The notes under the pieces are model-generated. The model was not told the DNA's origin. It worked only from the letters and a program-made list of their open reading frames with translations, and ran no database searches. Position numbers and translations under genes: made by a program. From Nitratireductor aestuarii (GTDB lineage: Bacteria > Pseudomonadota > Alphaproteobacteria > Rhizobiales > Rhizobiaceae), in NCBI RefSeq assembly GCF_014641695.1, contig NZ_BMIF01000017.1:1-64000 (forward strand): a stretch of DNA of 64,000 bases, read 5' to 3'. This document shows, one piece after another, positions 26,757 through 36,266 of the stretch (position 1 is its first letter; each line of letters starts with the position of its first letter).

Positions 26757-26909
26757 GCTTTGCTGCTCTTCTGCCTGCTTCTTCGGACGGCAGGCAAGCG
26801 CTGCGTTGACGGCCGAGATGCCGATGCGATGATAATTGGTGATCAGGTCGCTCTTCGGCGGTTGCGGAGCCTGCACTGCAGGTTGTCGTTGTACCTGATG
26901 GGTGGACAT
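26730..26909 (-). CDS. Small protein of unknown function (59 residues)
   Basis: A 60-codon frame on the minus strand starts at ATG 26909, with AAGAGGG seven bases upstream, and ends at TGA inside the convergent lysE-like gene. The product has a Gln/Pro-rich start and then KSDLITNYHRIGISAVNAAL, followed by a Lys/Gln/Glu-rich tail. The KSDLITNYHRIGI segment looks protein-like and resembles short unknown proteins I recall from rhizobia. No signal peptide. Support comes from the ribosome binding site and residue composition; there is no functional clue. Confidence 0.55.
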   Translation of the reverse strand: MSTHQVQRQPAVQAPQPPKSDLITNYHRIGISAVNAALACRPKKQAEEQQSLQEPREES

Positions 26910-27067
26910 TTGTTCGCCCTCTTGGCTGTAAAACGGTCGTCCAGAGCATGCTTGAATTCTGACAAATTCATGTCAGGGCTCGCAGTCTACTCTCCTTAAG
27001 CACCGCGTGATAGGTTTAGCGTTAACAAACGGTTGCGACTGTATCTTGCAGAGCACAGATTCAACGC

Positions 27068-27096
27068 TTGACGCGGGGAAGCGGCAAAGCGATAAG
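27068..27096 (+). promoter_or_regulatory. Promoter of the leader peptide-cysS-cimA unit
   Basis: TTGACG (27068-27073) and GATAAG (27091-27096) are separated by exactly 17 nt. The expected start lies about seven bases after the -10, at A27103, which is also the first base of the leader-peptide ATG. One of the best sigma70-type promoter matches I found in the window. Confidence 0.65.
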
Positions 27097-27102
27097 ACGC
27101 GC

Positions 27103-27153
27103 ATGAAAACGCTGTGCGCCACCATCGATATCTGCATTAGCATTATTGGCTAG
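27103..27153 (+). CDS. Putative Ile/Cys-rich leader peptide
   Basis: A 16-codon frame reads MKTLCATIDICISIIG and stops at TAG. Five of sixteen codons are Ile (ATC, ATC, ATT, ATT, ATT) and two are Cys, with ATC GAT ATC TGC ATT AGC ATT ATT in one run. It begins at the predicted transcription start, so it would be translated from a leaderless mRNA, as known for trpL of Sinorhizobium. The genes behind it encode cysteinyl-tRNA synthetase and citramalate synthase, the latter feeding isoleucine synthesis; the codon bias therefore matches both products. No expression evidence. Confidence 0.55.
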   Translation: MKTLCATIDICISIIG

Positions 27154-27211
27154 CTTCATCGCTGGTCCGGCCGTTTTTACCTCTCTCCCCGAAATGGAAA
27201 ACGCCGAGGCC
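27148..27211 (+). promoter_or_regulatory. Possible attenuator structures after the leader peptide
   Basis: GGCTAGC (27148-27154) can pair with GCTGGTC (27161-27167) using two G-U pairs, followed six bases later by a run of five T (27174-27178). Alternatively the T run lies in CGGCCGTTTT (from about 27168), which pairs with AAAACGCCG near 27203, masking it. This is the logic of terminator and antiterminator, but the terminator stem is weak and its distance from the T run is not ideal. Needs folding. Confidence 0.3.
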
Positions 27212-27264
27212 AGAATGGCCAGGGCGGCTTATCGTGCGTGACGCGCAAAGAGCAGGATGCGAAG

Positions 27265-28767
27265 ATGTCAGAGGGATTTAAGGGCCTTGTCGTCTACAAC
27301 ACGCTGACGCGGCGCAAGGAGGAATTCATTCCCCTCGATCCGTCTCGTGTGCGCATGTATGTCTGCGGCCCAACGGTCTACGACTTTGCCCATATCGGCA
27401 ACGCCCGACCCGTCATCGTCTTTGACGTGCTGTTCCGGCTGCTCCGCCATCTCTATGGCGAGGACAAGGTTACCTATGTCCGCAACATCACGGACGTTGA
27501 TGACAAGATCAACGCACGCGCATTGCGCGACTATGGCGTTGAGATTGGGGCGGGAAAGCTGACGCTCAACGAGGCGATCCGCGCGGTCACCGAAAAGACG
27601 GCGGACCAGTTCCACAAGGACGTCGCCGCAATCGGTACGCTTCCGCCGACGGTGGAGCCGCGTGCAACCGAATTCGTGCTGCCGCGCGAGGACGGCCGCA
27701 CCGATATGGTGACGCTGATTCAAAATCTTATCGATCGCGGCCATGCCTATGCGGCAAAAGGAGAAATCCTCTTTGACACCGCCTCGATGCATGACTACGG
27801 CGAGCTTTCCCACCGCAAGCTGGATGAGCAGCAGGCCGGAGCACGCGTCGCCGTCGAGGCGCACAAGAAGCAGCCGGCAGACTTCGTGCTATGGAAGGAA
27901 TCCGCGCCGGAAGAACCCGGCTGGGATGCCGAATTCAAGATCGACGGCCAGCCGCTCACCATCCGTGGCCGTCCAGGCTGGCACATCGAGTGTTCCGCCA
28001 TGTCGGCCGCCTACCTCGGTGAAGTCTTCGACATTCACGGTGGCGGGCTCGACCTCATCTTCCCGCACCATGAGAACGAGATTGCCCAGTCGCGCTGCGC
28101 CCACGGCACGCACACGATGGCGCGCTACTGGATGCACAACGGCTTCCTGCAGGTTGAAGGCCGAAAGATGTCGAAGTCCGAGGGCAACTTCGTCACCATC
28201 AACGAGCTGCTGGAGACGGACCGTTTCGGTGGACGCTCCTGGCCGGGTGAAGTGCTGCGCCTCGCCATGCTGATGACGCACTACCGCCAGCCGATCGACT
28301 TCAGCGTCGACAAGCTCACCCAGGCGGAGAAGGTGCTCGACCGGCTCTATCGCGTCGTCGGCAATGTCGAGGCGGCTGAAACTTCTGAGACGAAGGACGA
28401 GGTCGCGGCGCGGCTCAAGGACGATCTCAACACATGGGAAGCGCTGATTGCGCTGCAGGGTGCAGCTGACGCTGCCGAGACAAAGAAGGACCCGGCGCTG
28501 GCGGCTGCACTCAAAGGCGCTGCCAATCTGCTCGGCCTGCTCACCAAGACGCATGACGAATGGGAGGCTGGCAAGCGGCAGTCGGCCGGCATCGACGAGG
28601 CGGCCATCGAGGCACAGATCGAACAGCGGCTGACCTTCCTCAAGGAAAAGAATTTCCAGGAGGCTGACCGGATCCGCGCGGAGCTGACCAGTCAGGGCGT
28701 GCAACTCATGGACTACAAGGACACCGAAACGGGCGAACGTCGCACGCGCTGGGAAGTGAAACGATGA
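27265..28767 (+). CDS. cysS: Cysteinyl-tRNA synthetase
   Basis: A 500-residue class I aminoacyl-tRNA synthetase charging tRNA-Cys. [16 protein letters not shown] holds the first zinc cysteine and the HIGH-like motif; further zinc ligands are in WHIECSAMS and the HHENE region, and KMSKSEGN is the KMSKS loop. The ATG at 27265 (MSEGFKG) is preferred; a GTG at 27238 would add nine residues. It is preceded by a 160-nt leader with an Ile/Cys-rich peptide and overlaps cimA by ATGA. Pairing of cysS with cimA is seen in rhizobia. Confidence 0.96.
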   Translation: MSEGFKGLVVYNTLTRRKEEFIPLDPSRVRMYVCGPTVYDFAHIGNARPVIVFDVLFRLLRHLYGEDKVTYVRNITDVDDKINARALRDYGVEIGAGKLTLNEAIRAVTEKTADQFHKDVAAIGTLPPTVEPRATEFVLPREDGRTDMVTLIQNLIDRGHAYAAKGEILFDTASMHDYGELSHRKLDEQQAGARVAVEAHKKQPADFVLWKESAPEEPGWDAEFKIDGQPLTIRGRPGWHIECSAMSAAYLGEVFDIHGGGLDLIFPHHENEIAQSRCAHGTHTMARYWMHNGFLQVEGRKMSKSEGNFVTINELLETDRFGGRSWPGEVLRLAMLMTHYRQPIDFSVDKLTQAEKVLDRLYRVVGNVEAAETSETKDEVAARLKDDLNTWEALIALQGAADAAETKKDPALAAALKGAANLLGLLTKTHDEWEAGKRQSAGIDEAAIEAQIEQRLTFLKEKNFQEADRIRAELTSQGVQLMDYKDTETGERRTRWEVKR

Positions 28768-30374
28768 GCAAGGAACGCATCTACCTCTTTGACACGACCC
28801 TGCGCGACGGGCAGCAGACGCCCGGCGTCGACTTCTCGGTTGAGGACAAGATTGCCATCGCCCAGATGCTCGACGATCTCGGTATCGACTATGTCGAGGG
28901 CGGCTATCCGGGGGCGAACCCGACCGACAGCGAATTCTTCGCCAAAAAGCGCACGACCCGGTCGCAGTTCGTTGCTTTCGGCATGACCAAGCGCGCTGGC
29001 GTTTCCGCCTCCAACGATCCGGGTCTTGCGGCTCTCATCCAGGCGAAAAGCGATGCGATCTGCTTCGTCGCCAAGAGCTGGGACTATCACGTCCGCGTCG
29101 CGCTCGGCACGACGAACGAGGAGAACCTCGAGTCCATTCGCGCTTCCGTCACCGCTACTCAAGGCGCTGGCAAGGTGGCGATGGTCGATTGCGAGCATTT
29201 CTTCGACGGCTACAAGGCCAACCCGGAATACGCGCTATCCTGCGTGAAGACCGCTTACGAAGCTGGAAGCCGCTGGATCGTGCTCTGCGACACCAACGGC
29301 GGCACGCAGCCGGAAGAAGTGCGCAGGATCGTTTCAACAGTAATCGCCGCTGGCGTTCCCGGAGATCATCTCGGCATTCACGCCCACAACGATACGGGGC
29401 AGGCAGTCGCCAATTCTCTGGCTGCCATTGAGGCTGGCGCCCGGCAGATTCAGGGCACGCTGAACGGCATTGGCGAACGCTGCGGCAACGCCAATCTTGT
29501 CACCATAATTCCGACGCTCATGCTGAAGCCCGTCTATGCTGAGCGGTTTGAGGTGGGCATCACGCCTGAGCGTCTCGCGGGCCTCTCCAAGCTCTCCCAT
29601 GCGTTCGATGAACTGCTGAATCGCGCGCCGGATGCGCAGGCGCCCTATGTCGGCAGCTCCGCCTTCGCGACGAAGGCAGGCATCCATGCGTCTGCGATCC
29701 TGAAAGACCCGCAGACCTACGAGCATGTGGCTCCGGAGGCCGTTGGCAACGAGCGGCGGCTGATGGTGTCGGATCAGGGCGGCAAGTCGAACTTCCTCGT
29801 GGAACTGCGCCGTCGCGGCATCCAGATCGACAAGGACGACCCGCGCCTCGACAGCCTGATCGCGCAGGTGAAGGAGCGCGAGGCTCAGGGTTATGCCTAT
29901 GAGGGTGCGGATGCGAGCTTTGAGCTGCTCGCGCGGCGGGTGCTCGGCAGCGTACCGGAATTCTTCAAGGTCGACAGCTTCCGCTGCATGGTGGAGCGCC
30001 GTTTCGATGCCAACGGAAACATCAAGACCGTTTCCGAGGCTGTCGTCCGGGTTACAGTCGATGGGGAGACGCGCCTTTCGGTGGCCGAGGGTCATGGCCC
30101 GGTCAACGCGCTCGACATCGCGCTGCGCAAGGATCTCGGCAAGTACCAATCCGAGATCGAAGACATGTCGCTGACGGACTACAAGGTGCGCATCCTGAAT
30201 GGCGGCACCGACGCCATCACGCGCGTGCTCATCGAGTCCTTCGACAGCACCGGCGAGCGGTGGTGGACCGTGGGCGTCTCCGACAACGTCATCGACGCTT
30301 CGTTCCAGGCCCTCATGGACTCCATCATCTACAAGCTGGTCAAGAACCGTGAGGCGATCCGGCTGGCTGGGTGA
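28764..30374 (+). CDS. cimA: (R)-citramalate synthase
   Basis: A 536-residue enzyme of the isopropylmalate synthase family that condenses pyruvate with acetyl-CoA to (R)-citramalate, the threonine-independent entry to isoleucine. The TIM barrel begins with [18 protein letters not shown] (metal and catalytic Arg-Asp), followed by [23 protein letters not shown] and the metal-binding [14 protein letters not shown]. The C-terminal half holds the LeuA-type regulatory domain, where isoleucine feedback would act. It is distinguished from LeuA by the longer form and the [12 protein letters not shown] pattern. Coupled to cysS by ATGA. Confidence 0.93.
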   Translation: MSKERIYLFDTTLRDGQQTPGVDFSVEDKIAIAQMLDDLGIDYVEGGYPGANPTDSEFFAKKRTTRSQFVAFGMTKRAGVSASNDPGLAALIQAKSDAICFVAKSWDYHVRVALGTTNEENLESIRASVTATQGAGKVAMVDCEHFFDGYKANPEYALSCVKTAYEAGSRWIVLCDTNGGTQPEEVRRIVSTVIAAGVPGDHLGIHAHNDTGQAVANSLAAIEAGARQIQGTLNGIGERCGNANLVTIIPTLMLKPVYAERFEVGITPERLAGLSKLSHAFDELLNRAPDAQAPYVGSSAFATKAGIHASAILKDPQTYEHVAPEAVGNERRLMVSDQGGKSNFLVELRRRGIQIDKDDPRLDSLIAQVKEREAQGYAYEGADASFELLARRVLGSVPEFFKVDSFRCMVERRFDANGNIKTVSEAVVRVTVDGETRLSVAEGHGPVNALDIALRKDLGKYQSEIEDMSLTDYKVRILNGGTDAITRVLIESFDSTGERWWTVGVSDNVIDASFQALMDSIIYKLVKNREAIRLAG

Positions 30375-30389
30375 AGCATTTCATCCAGC
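30366..30389 (+). terminator. Hairpin across the cimA stop codon
   Basis: GCTGGGTGAA / TTCATCCAGC forms a 10-bp stem with one G-T pair and loop GCAT; the TGA stop lies in the left arm. No T run follows, so it is more likely a 3'-end stabiliser or a Rho-assisted end than an intrinsic terminator. Confidence 0.35.
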
Positions 30390-30396
30390 GACGCCC

Positions 30397-30425
30397 TTAT
30401 AAAATGAGCACGAATCCTTTATAAT
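30397..30425 (+). promoter_or_regulatory. Candidate promoter upstream of the LysM gene
   Basis: A consensus TATAAT (30420-30425) lies 17 nt after TTATAA (30397-30402). It would give a leader of about 200 nt before the LysM-protein start. The rest of the 255-nt gap shows no gene. Confidence 0.4.
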
Positions 30426-30629
30426 CCCTGCCACTGCGCGCCTTTAGGCCCTGCTCATGCGCCATGGCATGGCAGCTCTCGCACCCGTCGTTTGGCATGG
30501 ATTTCAGTGTTCCTGTGTGAAACTGCGACGAACGGACTTTCCGATGTGCTGAGACGTTGATTTTCAAAGGCTTTTGTTGTCCAGACATTGAAAACACGCT
30601 AGACCGGCAGAAGGGCTAGGGAAACGGCA

Positions 30630-32300
30630 ATGACAATGACACCGCAACGAATTCTGCTCTTTCTGGCAGGGCTGCTTATCGCAGGCTTTGGCGCAGCCTA
30701 CTACAATGGTGTCTTTGACAGACAGGCGCCTCACCAGGCTGCCGTGACGCAACCAGCCACAGCAACGGCAGAGGGATCAAGCGCGGAAAAGACCGAGCCG
30801 GCTGAAACCGTTGCCGAAGCGGAAAAGGCTCCCGCCAAGTCAGAGGAAAGCGTTGGCGCGGATGAAGCCGTTGTTGCCGCCAAAGAGGCTGCGGCTGACG
30901 AGGCGAAGGTCGTCGTTCCGAGTTTTGACCTGCTGCGCGTCGAGCCTGATGGTTCGCTCGTCATCGCGGGGCAGGCCGCTCCCAATTCGACGGTCGAGAT
31001 CGTCAACGGCTCCTCGGTACTTGCCTCTGCGAAGACGGAAGCCAGTGGCGATTTCGTAAGCGTTCTGGATCGTGCACTGAAGCCGGGGGACCACACCGTC
31101 GTCCTGCGCTCGACCTCCTCCGAAAAGGTTTCGGCTACTTCGCTCGAGACGGCGATCATCTCCGTGCCGTCCAGCAAGGAAGGCGAAGTCGTGGCGCTGG
31201 TTCAGCAGCCCGGTCAGCCGAGCCGCCTGATCTCCGTGCCGGAAGCTGCCCCCCAGGTGGTGGCGCAGGCAGACGAACAGCCGAAGTCCGATGATGATGC
31301 TGCTGCTCCGGACAATGTGGCCAAGGCCGATACGGCCAAGGCCGATGCGGCCGAGGACAATGTTGCCTCTGATACATCGGATGTCGTTGCCCGGCCTGAG
31401 GTCGTCACCCCGCAGCCCGCTGAGAATAACGCCGCCGCCGCTTCAGATGCTGCTTCTTCCGAAGCCGCACCTTCCGATGTAGCTGCAGAGGAACCAGGGA
31501 AGGCCGAGGAACCATCAGCCGTGGCCAGCGAGCAGCCTGCAGTCGAACGGCAAGCCGCTGTTCAACCGGTCACACCGGACGTTGCTCCGAGCGCGCCGCA
31601 GGTGGCTCCGGCGGCTCCACAAGAAGAGCCGCAGCCAGCACATGAGGCTGCAAAGGATGAGCAGCAGACGCCGCCTGCCGCGCCGCAAAGCGTGCAGCGC
31701 GCCAGCACTTCGCCCTTCATTGAGGCGGTGGAAATCGACGGTCGCGAGGTGTTCGTGGCGGGGCAGGCTGAAGCGGGCAAGCGCGTTCGCGTCTATGCAA
31801 ACGAGGTTCTGCTTGGTCAGGCAACGGTGGATACGAACGGACGCTTCCTGATCGAAACCGAGCGCGATCTTCCAGTGGGCGATTACATCGTTCGCGCCGA
31901 TGTCCTCGGCAAAGACGGTGTGACCGTGGCTGCCCGTGCAGCGGTGCCATTCGCGCGACCGGCAGGCGAGAGCATGACGTCCGTCGCCCCGGCACCAACG
32001 GAGGCCCCTGCAAGCGAGGGCGCTGCGGTTCAGTCGACTGCCGCTCAGGATCCCGAGATGGGCGCTGCGTTGGAGCGCTCCGACGGCGCCGTGATCATCC
32101 GCAAGGGCGATACGCTCTGGCACATTTCGCGTCGCGTCTATGGCCGTGGCATTCGCTACACGACCATCTATCAGGCAAACAAGGACCAGATCCGCAATCC
32201 GAACCGCATCTACCCTGGGCAGACCTTTGCGCTGCCGGGTCAGAGCGAGGATGGCGAGACCGCCGATCTGGAAGCAATCAAGGACCGTCAGTCAAACTGA
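30630..32300 (+). CDS. Envelope protein with Ig-like repeats and C-terminal LysM domain
   Basis: A 556-residue protein anchored by one N-terminal membrane helix (ILLFLAGLLIAGFGAAYYNG). An Ala/Glu/Ser-rich linker is followed by an Ig-like unit near 95-170 (VEPDGSLVIAGQAAPNSTVE), a long Ala/Pro/Glu/Asp low-complexity region (about 215-365), a second similar unit (VEIDGREVFVAGQAEAGKRV), and a LysM domain at the end (IRKGDTLWHISRRVYGRG, then NPNRIYPGQTF). LysM binds peptidoglycan, so the protein probably spans from the inner membrane to the wall. The low-complexity linker suits such a bridge. Precise role unknown. Confidence 0.88.
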   Translation: MTMTPQRILLFLAGLLIAGFGAAYYNGVFDRQAPHQAAVTQPATATAEGSSAEKTEPAETVAEAEKAPAKSEESVGADEAVVAAKEAAADEAKVVVPSFDLLRVEPDGSLVIAGQAAPNSTVEIVNGSSVLASAKTEASGDFVSVLDRALKPGDHTVVLRSTSSEKVSATSLETAIISVPSSKEGEVVALVQQPGQPSRLISVPEAAPQVVAQADEQPKSDDDAAAPDNVAKADTAKADAAEDNVASDTSDVVARPEVVTPQPAENNAAAASDAASSEAAPSDVAAEEPGKAEEPSAVASEQPAVERQAAVQPVTPDVAPSAPQVAPAAPQEEPQPAHEAAKDEQQTPPAAPQSVQRASTSPFIEAVEIDGREVFVAGQAEAGKRVRVYANEVLLGQATVDTNGRFLIETERDLPVGDYIVRADVLGKDGVTVAARAAVPFARPAGESMTSVAPAPTEAPASEGAAVQSTAAQDPEMGAALERSDGAVIIRKGDTLWHISRRVYGRGIRYTTIYQANKDQIRNPNRIYPGQTFALPGQSEDGETADLEAIKDRQSN

Positions 32301-32306
32301 CGGTCC
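32281..32306 (+). terminator. Hairpin across the LysM-gene stop codon
   Basis: AGGACCGTCAGT and ACTGACGGTCCT form a perfect 12-bp stem with loop CAA; the TGA stop is in the right arm. Only GGCTTGCAGCTT follows, so the T run of an intrinsic terminator is missing. Confidence 0.5.
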
Positions 32307-32317
32307 TGGCTTGCAGC

Positions 32318-32353
32318 TTCATCGTTCATCGTATATCGACGATGAACGATGAA
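32318..32353. promoter_or_regulatory. Operator-like palindrome over the arsR start codon
   Basis: TTCATCGTTCATCGT (32318-32332) and ACGATGAACGATGAA (32339-32353) are perfect 15-bp inverted arms around ATATCG. Each arm also contains two direct copies of TTCATCG or its complement. The right arm includes the ATG of arsR at 32349. Position and symmetry suggest the binding site for the ArsR-type repressor encoded next. Confidence 0.7.
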
Positions 32354-32696
32354 CATGTCGCCTCATAACAGTATCCATGAAAACTGCTCGGCCGAGCGCC
32401 TGTCGCGGGAACTCAACGCGCTGGCGCATCCCGTGCGTTTGCAGATCCTGAGCTACCTCACTCGGGTGAATGGCTGCTGCTGCAAAGATGTCGTGTGCCA
32501 GTTCGATCTGGCGCAGTCGACGGTCTCGCAGCACCTGAAGATACTGCTTGAGGCGGGCCTGCTTGAGATGAAGCCCCAGGGGCAGAGGTCCCAATACTCG
32601 CCCAATCGAGAGGCGCTACAATCCCTCGCTTCGGCGGTGAACCGTCTGGCGGGCGGCTTTGCCATGGCGCCGCTCCAGGACGAGCAGAAGATTTAA
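32349..32696 (+). CDS. ArsR-family metalloregulator
   Basis: A 115-residue winged-helix repressor. [20 protein letters not shown] opens the fold; the sensor helix carries GCCCKDVVC, a cluster of cysteines at the place of the ELCVCD metal site of ArsR, followed by the recognition helix [19 protein letters not shown]. It probably releases DNA on binding a soft metal or on thiol oxidation. The start lies within a 36-bp palindrome, so it is likely autoregulated. The Atm1-type exporter gene follows after 22 nt and is probably its target. Confidence 0.9.
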   Translation: MNMSPHNSIHENCSAERLSRELNALAHPVRLQILSYLTRVNGCCCKDVVCQFDLAQSTVSQHLKILLEAGLLEMKPQGQRSQYSPNREALQSLASAVNRLAGGFAMAPLQDEQKI

Positions 32697-32718
32697 CAGA
32701 CAGTCTAAGGCGCGAAAA

Positions 32719-34611
32719 TTGCAACAGAAAACCGTTTCAGCCGAGTCGGGCTCCCTTCTACGTACGCTGGGTAACCTGTGGCCCTACATGTGGCCTTCCG
32801 ACCGTCCGGACCTGAAAGCCCGCGTCGTCGTTGCGCTCGCCTTCCTGGTGCTGGCAAAGGTGATCCTGCTTACGGTTCCATACTTCTTCAAGTGGGCGAC
32901 CAATGCGCTCGCAGGGGAGGGCGGTGCTCCGGCATGGGTGCCCGCGGTTCTTGCCGGGCCAATCATGCTGGTGGTTGCCTATAACGTTGTGCGCGTGGCG
33001 CAGCTCGGTTTCAACCAGCTCCGTGATGCGCTTTTCGCCCGTGTCGGCCAGCATGCGGTGCGCGAACTTGCCAATCGTACCTTCGTTCACCTTCACGCCC
33101 TTTCGCTGCGCTTCCATCTGGAGCGGCGCACGGGCGGCCTTTCCCGTGTCATCGAGCGCGGAACGAAGGGCATTGAGATCATCGTCCGCTTCACGATCCT
33201 GAACAGCGTTCCGACGCTTCTGGAGTTCCTGTTGTCGGCAATCATCCTGGCGGTGGTCTATGGCTGGCAGTACCTCGCCGTCGTAGCCGTCACGGTCTGG
33301 CTCTACATCTGGTTCACCGTGAAGGCGAGCGATTGGCGCATCTCCATCCGCAAGCAGATGAACCGGTCAGACACCGAGGCCAACACAAAGGCCGTCGACT
33401 CTCTCCTCAACTTCGAGACTGTCAAATATTTCAACAATGAGGAGATGGAGGCACGGCGCTTCGACAAGTCGATGGAGCGCTACGAGGAAGCGGCGACCAA
33501 GACCTGGACCTCGCTCGGCTGGCTCAACTTCGGTCAGGGCGTGATCTTCGGCCTCGGCATGATGGCGATCATGGCGCTCTCCGCGCTTGAGGTCATGCGC
33601 GGCACGCACACGGTCGGCGACTTCGTCTTCGTCAATGCGCTCTTGATGCAGCTTTCGATCCCGCTCAACTTCATCGGCTCGGTCTATCGCGAAATCCGCC
33701 AGGGCCTCACCGACATCGAAGAGATGTTCGACCTGCTCGACGTTGCACCCGATGTCGAGGACCGGCCGGATGCGAAGGAGCTGCAGATCGAGAAGGGCGA
33801 GGTTCGGTTCGAGAACGTGCACTTTGCCTATGACCCGAGCCGTCCGATCCTGAAGGGCATCAGCTTCACGATCCCGGCAGGCAAGACTGTGGCGATTGTT
33901 GGCCCTTCAGGCGCAGGCAAGTCGACGATTTCGCGCCTCATCTTCCGCTTCTATGACATCCAGCAGGGCGCGATCCTGATTGATGGCCAGGACGTACGCG
34001 ACGTGACGCAGAAGAGCCTGCGCAAGGCGATTGGAATGGTGCCGCAGGATACGGTGCTCTTCAACGACACGATCGCCTACAACATCCGCTATGGCCGCCC
34101 CGATGCCAGCGAAGAAGAGGTGCACAATGCGGCTCAACTCGCGCAGATCGATGGATTCATCCGCAACCTGCCGGATGGCTACAAGGCGATGGTGGGTGAG
34201 CGCGGTCTGAAGCTTTCCGGTGGCGAGAAGCAGCGCGTCGCGATCGCCCGCACCATCCTGAAGGCACCTCCGATCCTAATCCTCGATGAGGCGACCTCTG
34301 CACTCGATACCCAGACGGAGCAGGAAATCCAGGCAGCACTCGATCTGGTGAGCCGCGATCGCACCACACTGGTCATCGCGCACCGGCTCTCAACCGTCAT
34401 CAACGCCGACGAGATCATCGTGCTTCGGGATGGCACCATCGCCGAGCGCGGAACGCACTGGTCGCTGCTCGAGCAGGACGGGCTTTACGCACAGATGTGG
34501 AGCCGTCAGCGCGAGGCGACGGAGGCCGAAGAGCGGTTGCGCCGTGCTCGCGAGGAGGACGAGATGGGCGTTGTTGTTCGCAAGGTGCCGGCCTACGAAG
34601 AAAAGGTCTAG
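32719..34611 (+). CDS. Atm1-type ABC exporter (fused permease and ATPase)
   Basis: A 630-residue half-transporter of the mitochondrial Atm1/HMT1 type, which exports glutathione-linked metal or sulfur compounds in bacteria such as Novosphingobium. Six membrane helices (about 40-320) precede the ATPase: Walker [10 protein letters not shown], signature [16 protein letters not shown], Walker [13 protein letters not shown] and H-loop VIAHRLST. The permease has [14 protein letters not shown], a family hallmark. The TTG at 32719 with AAGG eight bases upstream is the likely start; the longer frame overlaps arsR. Placement behind a Cys-rich ArsR regulator suggests metal-induced expression. Confidence 0.92.
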   Translation: MQQKTVSAESGSLLRTLGNLWPYMWPSDRPDLKARVVVALAFLVLAKVILLTVPYFFKWATNALAGEGGAPAWVPAVLAGPIMLVVAYNVVRVAQLGFNQLRDALFARVGQHAVRELANRTFVHLHALSLRFHLERRTGGLSRVIERGTKGIEIIVRFTILNSVPTLLEFLLSAIILAVVYGWQYLAVVAVTVWLYIWFTVKASDWRISIRKQMNRSDTEANTKAVDSLLNFETVKYFNNEEMEARRFDKSMERYEEAATKTWTSLGWLNFGQGVIFGLGMMAIMALSALEVMRGTHTVGDFVFVNALLMQLSIPLNFIGSVYREIRQGLTDIEEMFDLLDVAPDVEDRPDAKELQIEKGEVRFENVHFAYDPSRPILKGISFTIPAGKTVAIVGPSGAGKSTISRLIFRFYDIQQGAILIDGQDVRDVTQKSLRKAIGMVPQDTVLFNDTIAYNIRYGRPDASEEEVHNAAQLAQIDGFIRNLPDGYKAMVGERGLKLSGGEKQRVAIARTILKAPPILILDEATSALDTQTEQEIQAALDLVSRDRTTLVIAHRLSTVINADEIIVLRDGTIAERGTHWSLLEQDGLYAQMWSRQREATEAEERLRRAREEDEMGVVVRKVPAYEEKV

Positions 34612-34640
34612 GCCCCGGAAGGATGTGAAAAGCTAAGGTG

Positions 34641-34668
34641 TTGGCAAGGCGTGCCATTTTGCCATACT
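34641..34668 (+). promoter_or_regulatory. Candidate promoter of psd-pssA
   Basis: TTGGCA (34641-34646) and CATACT (34663-34668) are 16 nt apart in the 122-nt gap before psd. A fair match, no other support. Confidence 0.35.
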
Positions 34669-34733
34669 CCCTTTACTATTCGCGCCGAAACCCCCATTTC
34701 TAGAGAATTGTTCCCAGCTACAAGCGAGTGAAA

Positions 34734-35429
34734 ATGAGCCTGACCGATACGATCAAGAAGACGCTTGTGCCGATTCATCGTGAAGGATACCCCTTCATCG
34801 CGGCATTCTTCGTCGCATCGCTGTTGCTCGGATTGATCTGGGAGCCGCTCTTCTGGATCGGCCTCGTCCTCACTGTCTGGTGCATCTACTTCTACCGCGA
34901 TCCCGAGCGTTTCACGCCGATAGACGACCAGTTGGTAATCGCACCGGCCGATGGTGTCGTTTCCTCCGTCGGCCCGGCATTTCCGCCGCAGGAGCTTGGG
35001 CTCTCCGGCGAAATGATGCGCGTTTCCATCTTCATGGACGTCTTCTCCTGCCATATCAACCGCTCTCCGGTGCGTGGACGTATCTCAATGATCGAACATC
35101 GTCCGGGCAAGTTCCTGAATGCCGATCTCGACAAGGCAAGCCAGGAGAATGAGCGTAACGGCCTGGTCATCGAAACGAGCCACGGTCCCGTGGGCGTCGT
35201 GCAGATTGCAGGCCTCGTCGCGCGCCGCATCGTCTGCTGGGCGCAGCCCACAAGCGAGATCGTCGCTGGCGAACGCTTCGGTCTGATCCGCTTCGGTTCC
35301 CGCGTCGACGTTTATCTTCCGGAAGGCGCAAAGCCACGGGTGGCCGTCGGCCAGACGGCTGTGGGTGGCGAAACCGTCATTGCCGAGTTCGGCAGCTCTC
35401 ATCCTGCACCGCTTGTGAGGGTTTCCTGA
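34734..35429 (+). CDS. psd: Phosphatidylserine decarboxylase
   Basis: A 231-residue membrane enzyme making phosphatidylethanolamine from phosphatidylserine. Two hydrophobic segments lie near the N-terminus ([18 protein letters not shown] and [15 protein letters not shown]); the catalytic part contains [12 protein letters not shown] and [16 protein letters not shown]. The self-processing site is the GSS of [10 protein letters not shown], where serine becomes the pyruvoyl group; the short form with this end is the rhizobial type. ATG 34734 is preferred to GTG 34728. The stop overlaps the pssA start. Confidence 0.95.
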   Translation: MSLTDTIKKTLVPIHREGYPFIAAFFVASLLLGLIWEPLFWIGLVLTVWCIYFYRDPERFTPIDDQLVIAPADGVVSSVGPAFPPQELGLSGEMMRVSIFMDVFSCHINRSPVRGRISMIEHRPGKFLNADLDKASQENERNGLVIETSHGPVGVVQIAGLVARRIVCWAQPTSEIVAGERFGLIRFGSRVDVYLPEGAKPRVAVGQTAVGGETVIAEFGSSHPAPLVRVS

Positions 35430-36256
35430 TGGCGGGGCCTTTCGCTCCGTTCGAGCCGCACGGCGGCGGCGGCCCCCGCATTCGTGAGATCCCGCTGCGT
35501 ATGCTCGTGCCGAACATGATCACGGTCACGGCTATCTGCGCAGGCCTCTCGGGAATCCGGCTCGCCTTCGAAGGAAGGTACGAAATCGCAGTCATCATGG
35601 TTCTGGTGGCGGCCTTCCTCGATGCGATCGACGGTCGCGCTGCGCGCATGCTCAAGGCGAGCTCCAAGTTCGGTGAGCAGCTGGATTCGCTCGCCGACAT
35701 CGTCAACTTCGGCGTCGCGCCAGGTCTCGTCCTCTACGCCTATCTTCTGCACGGCGCGCACGCGTTCGGGTGGATTGCCGCGCTCGTCTTCGCCATTGCC
35801 TGCGCGTTGCGCCTTGCTCGCTTCAACGTGGCTCTTGAGGATCCGAACCGTCCCGCCTGGGAGGGTGACTATTTTGTCGGCGTTCCGGCACCTGCCGGAG
35901 GTGTGCTCGTCATGCTGCCCGTCTATTTCGGCTTCCTTGGCTTTCCGACGAACGACACGGTCGCCATCGGCGCCTCCGTCTACACGATCGTCATCGCAAT
36001 GCTGATGATCAGCCGCCTGCCGGTCTATTCGGGCAAGTCAACCGGAACGCGCATTCGCCGCGAGTTCGTCATGCCGCTGCTTCTGGTGCTGGTCGCCTAT
36101 GTGTTCCTGCTTGCAAGCTACACTTGGCAGACCGTCGCGGCTTCCTCCATCGCCTACATCATCTTCCTCGGGTTCAGCGCGCGCGCCTATTCACGCCGTG
36201 CCATTCGGGAGAAGGAAAAGGAAGAGGCTGCGGCAGATACTGTCAACGAGGGGTGA
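35429..36256 (+). CDS. pssA: CDP-diacylglycerol-serine O-phosphatidyltransferase
   Basis: A 275-residue integral membrane enzyme making phosphatidylserine, the substrate of the preceding gene product. The CDP-alcohol phosphotransferase signature is complete: DGRAARMLKASSKFGEQLDS followed by LAD. About eight membrane helices are predicted; the last 20 residues are charged and soluble. The start overlaps the psd stop (TGATG). With cfa in this window, the set covers synthesis and cyclopropanation of membrane lipids. Confidence 0.95.
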   Translation: MAGPFAPFEPHGGGGPRIREIPLRMLVPNMITVTAICAGLSGIRLAFEGRYEIAVIMVLVAAFLDAIDGRAARMLKASSKFGEQLDSLADIVNFGVAPGLVLYAYLLHGAHAFGWIAALVFAIACALRLARFNVALEDPNRPAWEGDYFVGVPAPAGGVLVMLPVYFGFLGFPTNDTVAIGASVYTIVIAMLMISRLPVYSGKSTGTRIRREFVMPLLLVLVAYVFLLASYTWQTVAASSIAYIIFLGFSARAYSRRAIREKEKEEAAADTVNEG

Positions 36257-36266
36257 GGGGGAGAAA

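Noticed and set aside
30397-30597. 66-codon minus-strand ORF with a CESCH heme-like motif
   Set aside because: No signal peptide, no ribosome binding site of note, and low-complexity surroundings; a CxxCH by chance in the cimA-LysM gap.
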